This document shows positions 23,184-27,503 of a stretch of DNA of 27,503 nucleotides, piece by piece. The stretch covers positions 1 through 27,503 of the forward strand of contig NZ_JASLCN010000284.1 of NCBI RefSeq assembly GCF_030151805.1. The letters are read 5' to 3'. The stretch is from Fluviicola sp. GTDB taxonomy: Bacteria; Bacteroidota; Bacteroidia; Flavobacteriales_D; Crocinitomicaceae. The notes under the pieces were generated by a model. It was given only the letters and a program-made list of their open reading frames with translations, made no database searches and was not told the origin of the DNA. Position 1 is the stretch's first letter; the number at the start of each line of letters is the position of its first letter. The translations under genes were made by a program, and so were the position numbers.

Positions 23184-24287
23184 TTAAAGAGCTTCATAAA
23201 GCGCAAAGAGCTTCTTTTTTTCGATCTCCCAATTGTATTTTTCAAGAATGGCAAGCCGTCCGTTTTCGCCCATCTTTTTTGCCTTTTCCGGTTCACTCAA
23301 CAGGGATTCAATCGCGGAAGCAATCAGCCCGGACTGCGTCGGATCTACACAAATACCGCATTTATTCTCCCCGACAATTTCTTCCCACAAAGAAAAATTT
23401 GAGCAAATCACCGGAATTCCGGCACTCATATATTCAAACATCTTAATCGGTAAGGATTCCATATGATTGGGAGTTGGTAAAAGAGTTACCATTCCAATTT
23501 TTGAGCGTTGAAAGATCGACAAAAGTTCTTTTCTCCCCACGTAACCATAAAACTCAACCCGGTTCCATGCTTTTTTGGTTTTGACCTGTTCCTCCAACTC
23601 TGCAGTTGAAAAATTACCCGCCAGATTTAGTCTGAAATCCGGAAGTAGCGCCAATGCATCCATCAATTCCAGAATTCCACGTACAACCGAAATTCCTCCT
23701 ACATAACAGATCTCATTCTGTTTGTCGTCCCAACTGGCAGGTTCCATAAGTTCCGTTATCAGCGGGTAATTGCAAACATCTACTGTTTTCGGATGAACCT
23801 GAATAAAGCGTTTGCGAATATGTGGCGTAGAAACAACCACTGCACTCAATCGTTTGGCTACATAATTTTCATATTTCTCGAAACAAACGGAAATCAGTTT
23901 CCGGAAAATTCTGGGAATCCAGAATTTAGCCATGATCTGACGCGGAACATCTTCGTGCGCATCATAAATCACCTTTTTTCCCCGGCGTTTTAATTTTAAT
24001 CCGAAACGAAGTAACTCCGGATCGTGAAAATGATAAATTTCCGCATCAACTGCTTTTGCCGCTTTGTACACTTCTTTTGCAGTAAAAAGCATCCGGCTGA
24101 TTCTACCTCTTGATTTCGAGCCGGCATGAATAAACTTCACGTCACCCGGTAATGTATCCGATTGATAAGCCGAAACCAAAAAAACTTCATAACCTGCTTC
24201 AGCAAGAGAAGTACATTCTTTGTGAAAGATTCGAATATCGTCCGGTTTATGAGCCGAAGTAAAATGACAGACTTTTGGTTTATTCAT
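23184..24287 (-). CDS. Family 4 glycosyltransferase (GT-B)
   Basis: Retaining glycosyltransferase with two Rossmann-like domains, 367 residues. N-terminal domain begins VCHFTSAHKPDDIRIF with a DAHEDVPRQ segment near 123. The C-terminal domain shows YVGGISVVRG (a GT4 donor-side glycine motif), GYVGRKEL, and the EX7E motif in ESLPIKMFEYMSAGIPVI near 287-304, which fixes the family. It is expected to add one sugar to the lipid-linked intermediate at the cytoplasmic membrane. Substrates unknown. 22 nt separate it from the asnB-like gene. Confidence 0.9.
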   Translation of the reverse strand: MNKPKVCHFTSAHKPDDIRIFHKECTSLAEAGYEVFLVSAYQSDTLPGDVKFIHAGSKSRGRISRMLFTAKEVYKAAKAVDAEIYHFHDPELLRFGLKLKRRGKKVIYDAHEDVPRQIMAKFWIPRIFRKLISVCFEKYENYVAKRLSAVVVSTPHIRKRFIQVHPKTVDVCNYPLITELMEPASWDDKQNEICYVGGISVVRGILELMDALALLPDFRLNLAGNFSTAELEEQVKTKKAWNRVEFYGYVGRKELLSIFQRSKIGMVTLLPTPNHMESLPIKMFEYMSAGIPVICSNFSLWEEIVGENKCGICVDPTQSGLIASAIESLLSEPEKAKKMGENGRLAILEKYNWEIEKKKLFALYEAL

Positions 24288-24309
24288 TTATTTCTCTTAA
24301 CAAGTTCAT

Positions 24310-26109
24310 TTAAGCAATCCGGACATTAAACAACAATTCCCATTTTGCCAGATTGTAGATCCTCCAACGCATCCGTTTATCCAATTGATTCAAATCCAAT
24401 TGATTTAAATCTGAAATCGCATTAAAAATAACTGATTTGCGGATTACCTTTTCCATTTCAGCAGCATGTTTTTCCAGCCACAAATTTTCAGGGGCATTGA
24501 ATCCCAGTTTGTTCTTACGCCAAACTATTTCTTTTGGCAATAATCCTGACATTCCCTTTCGCAAAACATATTTTGTCCAGCCATCGTAAATTTTAGCTTC
24601 GTTTTCCATATTCAAAGCAAATTCAACAACCCGGTAATCAATAAACGGCAGCCTGGCTTCAACAGAATGCTTCATGGAGTTTTTATCTTCGTAACGGAGC
24701 AAATGAGGCAGCTGACTTCTTGTCAATTCCATCTTCTGCATTTTCCGAACATCCGAATAACTCTCCGATACTTTTCTCAACGCTTCGGATTTGAAATGTT
24801 CCAAATATTCCGGACGGATGAAATTTGCACGGCGCTTTACCCTGTTTAAACGGCTCTTGTAATTTCCGAAATACAACATGTATTTGATTGCTTCCAACAT
24901 GCTCAGGCGCGAGTTCTTTTTGGAATTCAACAGTGCTTTCAAGCGTTTAGACCAGGGTAAACTGCGGATCAATGCCGGATAGTAACGTTCGTAACCCAGA
25001 AGCGTTTCATCGCCTCCTTGTCCGTCCAGCATCACGATACAATTATTTTTCCGGGCTTCTTTAAAGACGAAATACTGCATAAACACGGAAGGACTTCCAA
25101 ACGGCTCTTCCTGCGTATAAATGACTTCGTCCATATTGCTTTCGAAGTCCTGGTATCCCGGAACAACGGTTTTCAGATTCAAATTCAGATGCCCCGAAAC
25201 CAAGGTAGCAAACGCACTTTCATCGGTAGCCGCTTCCTCTGATTTGGCATGAATGGCGTAAAATTGCTCCTGGTAATTGTAATTTTTACTTGCCAATGCT
25301 GCAACGGTACTCGAATCAAGCCCTCCGCTCAAACAAGTTCCTACGCGTACATCCGAACGCATACGCAGCTTGACACTTTCCTCCAAAAGCGAAATATAAC
25401 CCGGAATTGAATCGCCGTTTGCCGTTTCTTTCCCTTCATCCGGCAACGAATAGAACGCTTCGATCTGATAGCTGTTTTGTGCTAAATCAAAGGTCAGATT
25501 GTGCCCGGGAGTCAACTTCACAATTCCCTTAAAGAAGGTTTCATCCGAAGCTTCTTCTATTCCGGTAATAATAAAATCCAATGCTACCGGCAAATTCAGG
25601 AGCGGCTGTTCCTCCAATAATTGTTTGATCTCCGACCCGAAACGGAATTCTTCTTCGGAAATCGTATAATAAAACGGCTTGATTCCAAACCTGTCGCGGC
25701 TGCAAAAAAGCACTTTCTTTTCTTTGTCCAGGATGGCAAAAGACCACATTCCGTTAAAACGTGTCACGCATTCTTTTCCCCAAAGATCGTATGCCGCCAG
25801 GATAACTTCCGTGTCCGATTCTGACTTGAACGAGTATCCTTCTTTGAGCAGTACTTCACGAATTTCAATGTAGTTGTATACTTCACCGTTGAAAACGATT
25901 GTGTATTTCTCTTCCCAGTGCATGGGTTGTTTTCCCAATTCGGAAAGATCCAGGATGGCTAATCTCCGATGTCCGAGAGCCACATTCTGATAACAGTAAA
26001 TTCCTTCTCCATCCGGGCCCCGGTGTTCAATAATGTCATTCATTCTGCGGATTTCCCGTTCAGAATCTATCATTGTTTTTCTTGCTACAATTCCACTAAT
26101 TCCACACAT
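24310..26109 (-). CDS. asnB: AsnB-type glutamine-dependent amidotransferase (asparagine synthase family)
   Basis: The 599 residues start MCGISGI with the N-terminal nucleophile Cys2 (class II glutaminase), followed by EHRGPDGEG, FNGEVYNY and the ATP pyrophosphatase loop SGGLDSS at 261-267, with FGSPSVFMQYF and GQGGDE further on. It could make asparagine, but its place between two glycosyltransferases suggests amidation of a sugar acid (uronamide), as proposed for similar O-antigen genes. I start at ATG 26109, because Cys must follow the initiator Met; the upstream TTG at 26118 would bury the nucleophile. Five nt after the GT4 stop. Confidence 0.9.
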   Translation of the reverse strand: MCGISGIVARKTMIDSEREIRRMNDIIEHRGPDGEGIYCYQNVALGHRRLAILDLSELGKQPMHWEEKYTIVFNGEVYNYIEIREVLLKEGYSFKSESDTEVILAAYDLWGKECVTRFNGMWSFAILDKEKKVLFCSRDRFGIKPFYYTISEEEFRFGSEIKQLLEEQPLLNLPVALDFIITGIEEASDETFFKGIVKLTPGHNLTFDLAQNSYQIEAFYSLPDEGKETANGDSIPGYISLLEESVKLRMRSDVRVGTCLSGGLDSSTVAALASKNYNYQEQFYAIHAKSEEAATDESAFATLVSGHLNLNLKTVVPGYQDFESNMDEVIYTQEEPFGSPSVFMQYFVFKEARKNNCIVMLDGQGGDETLLGYERYYPALIRSLPWSKRLKALLNSKKNSRLSMLEAIKYMLYFGNYKSRLNRVKRRANFIRPEYLEHFKSEALRKVSESYSDVRKMQKMELTRSQLPHLLRYEDKNSMKHSVEARLPFIDYRVVEFALNMENEAKIYDGWTKYVLRKGMSGLLPKEIVWRKNKLGFNAPENLWLEKHAAEMEKVIRKSVIFNAISDLNQLDLNQLDKRMRWRIYNLAKWELLFNVRIA

Positions 26110-26114
26110 TTGAA

Positions 26115-27275
26115 TCAAGCATTAGATTTTGAAACGATCGTTTGATACACATCCATCAATTGGTTGATGACTACCTCATTCGAAAACCGGTCAATTGCAT
26201 GTTTTCGGATCATTTCTTTGTTATAAGCAGCGTGATTTTCAATCATCCGGATCATTGCCGAAGCAAGATCTGCCGCATTCTGTTCACAAAGAATTCCCAC
26301 TTCCGGAGAAGTAACAATTGATTCCGGTCCGAAGCATTTTGTTGACACGACCGGTTTTCCGCAACTCAGTGCTTCAATCAATACCACTCCGAAGGTTTCC
26401 ACCCTGCTGGAAAGTACGAAAGCATCCATTTGCTGCATTTCTTTCACAATTTCATTTCTGGGTAATACTCCCAAAAAATCTACCTGGTTGTCTACCTTCA
26501 GTTCTTTAGCATATTCCCTGGTAGTTTGCTCATCCGGTCCTGTTCCTGCAAGTCTCAAACGAGATTCCGGATGAATTTCCAGCACTTTCGCAAATGCTTC
26601 CAGAAGCATCGGTTGATTTTTCTCCACCACAAATGCTGCGGCGTTGAAAAAGGTGAATTCTGTGTTTTCCTTTGGCTCAGGGTTTAGTTGAAAAATATTC
26701 GTGTCCACCACGTTCGGAATGTACTGAAATTCTCTTCCGTAACGTTTTGTCATGATCCGGGCAAAGGGAACACTCACGGCTATTGCAACATCAGCCTGTT
26801 CGAAAACGGCTTTTGCAAAAGGTTCCAAACCGGGAGCCACGATATCGTCTATGAATTGCGTCGAATGTTCGGTTACTACGTAAGGAATTCCAAATTTCTT
26901 TTTTGCATCTATTGCCTGCAGTCCTGATTGAAATCCGTGAAGGTGAATCAAATCCGGTTTTCCGAATTCCCGGATATATTCCTCAATCAGTTTCATGGCT
27001 TCTTTGCGCGATTTGAGCATCCGGTAACGATGTACTTTCGGAAGATTCAAAAAGGTATAAACAACTGTTCTGACATCATTTCTGACTGTTTTTTTCACAC
27101 CGAAAGACCAAAGTCTTTTTTTCAAAACCGCTTTAATCGATACCGGAACCGTGGCAATAACCGCAACCTGGTTCTCTTTGTTCCGCGCCAGAGATTCTGC
27201 CTGATCACGAAAAAAGATTCCCTGATTCAAAGAATATTCTGTTGGATAACCGGAAGCAAGTATGAGAATGTGCAT
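26115..27275 (-). CDS. Family 4 glycosyltransferase (GT-B)
   Basis: A 386-residue retaining glycosyltransferase. N-terminal half: LILASGYPTEYSLNQGIFFRDQAE and LIHLHGFQSGLQA; C-terminal half: FFNAAAFVVEKNQPMLLEAF, GVLPRNEI and FGVVLIEALSCGKPVVSTKCFGPESIV (given here in pieces), whose acidic pair marks the GT4 EX7E motif. It shares little obvious sequence with the GT4 at 23184-24287, so they likely make different linkages. The ATG directly abuts the stop of the upstream flippase, and its own stop is five nt before asnB. Confidence 0.9.
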   Translation of the reverse strand: MHILILASGYPTEYSLNQGIFFRDQAESLARNKENQVAVIATVPVSIKAVLKKRLWSFGVKKTVRNDVRTVVYTFLNLPKVHRYRMLKSRKEAMKLIEEYIREFGKPDLIHLHGFQSGLQAIDAKKKFGIPYVVTEHSTQFIDDIVAPGLEPFAKAVFEQADVAIAVSVPFARIMTKRYGREFQYIPNVVDTNIFQLNPEPKENTEFTFFNAAAFVVEKNQPMLLEAFAKVLEIHPESRLRLAGTGPDEQTTREYAKELKVDNQVDFLGVLPRNEIVKEMQQMDAFVLSSRVETFGVVLIEALSCGKPVVSTKCFGPESIVTSPEVGILCEQNAADLASAMIRMIENHAAYNKEMIRKHAIDRFSNEVVINQLMDVYQTIVSKSNA

Positions 27276-27503
27276 TTAAGCCTGTTTTGATTTCTTAATA
27301 AAATAGATCGCAATAAATATCGCAAACAAATAATACACCGACTGACTGATTGAGAATCCCCACAGTGCACTGGTCAATGATGGATTAATGAATTTTGCGG
27401 TAAAAAAACCAATTATTACCAATAACAAATGTACACAATCGAATAACAACATTTCTTTTTGACGTCCCAAACGAATATAAATAAAGGACAAAGAAGAGGA
27501 TAC
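27276..27503 (-). CDS. Polysaccharide flippase (Wzx-like), C-terminal fragment at window edge
   Basis: The reading frame is open to the right edge and gives 75 residues plus stop; the true start is outside the window. The fragment reads VSSSLSFIYIRL and later SALWGFSISQ, ending FIKKSKQA, with two hydrophobic helices. It aligns without gaps to the last part of the flippase at 21816-23093 (there SSSLSFIFIRL and SALWGFSIAR). It is therefore a second Wzx paralogue. The stop codon touches the ATG of the next glycosyltransferase with no spacer. Confidence 0.85.
   Translation of the reverse strand, partial: VSSSLSFIYIRLGRQKEMLLFDCVHLLLVIIGFFTAKFINPSLTSALWGFSISQSVYYLFAIFIAIYFIKKSKQA

Overview
The window looks like a stretch of a Bacteroidota (Flavobacteriia-like) chromosome. 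Several lines support this. Promoter-like sites follow the Bacteroidota pattern TTTG-N(18-20)-TAnnTTTG rather than the sigma70 pattern. There is a type IX secretion (T9SS) C-terminal sorting domain. FtsL is the divergent Bacteroidota form and MraY carries a long insertion. The division/cell wall (dcw) gene order is mraZ-rsmH-ftsL-ftsI-murE-mraY-murD with no murF between murE and mraY. A Fluviicola/Crocinitomicaceae-like source is only a guess.

Region 1 (1-7466, minus strand) is the start of the dcw operon, read from mraZ down to a truncated murD. Nearly every junction overlaps by 1-14 nt. It is preceded by a good Bacteroidota promoter (7553-7583), three tandem 10-bp MraZ-type boxes in the presumed 5' UTR (7499-7528), and a second, inverted box cluster about 100 bp further upstream (7619-7658).

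Region 2 (7467-8577) is about 1.1 kb without a convincing protein gene. Its right half looks like an RNA locus: a plus-strand promoter, several hairpins, a convergent minus-strand promoter, and a perfect 14-bp bidirectional terminator.

Region 3 (8578-13329) holds small housekeeping and accessory genes: a TruC-like pseudouridine synthase with a TTG start, the GTPase EngB/YsxC, an SDR epimerase, a small lipoprotein, an alkyltransferase-like protein lacking the reactive Cys, an AT-rich four-helix-bundle (S23/avd-like) gene inside imperfect inverted repeats, a protein that is little more than a signal peptide plus T9SS sorting domain, and a DUF486/DMT membrane protein. Several of these have a TAnnTTTG box almost touching the ATG, which suggests leaderless mRNAs.

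Region 4 (13337-27503, minus strand) is a surface polysaccharide (O-antigen/capsule-like) Wzx/Wzy locus. From 5' to 3' it reads: end of one Wzx-like flippase, GT4, AsnB-type amidotransferase, GT4, a second Wzx, HisH-like, HisF-like, a 212-nt gap, Wzy/WaaL-like, WecB (UDP-GlcNAc 2-epimerase), PIG-L deacetylase, LpxD-like N-acyltransferase, GT2, DegT/PglE-like aminotransferase, and PglC-like initiating phosphosugar transferase. The products suggest a repeat unit with unusual nitrogen chemistry. The HisH/HisF pair probably delivers ammonia for an amidine or amide. The PIG-L/LpxD-like pair could replace an N-acetyl by another acyl group, in a logic parallel to LpxC/LpxD. The aminotransferase would make an amino-deoxy sugar. 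The sugar amidotransferase partner (WbpG/PseA-like) and a 4,6-dehydratase are not in the window. No tRNA, rRNA, CRISPR array or intact insertion sequence was seen.
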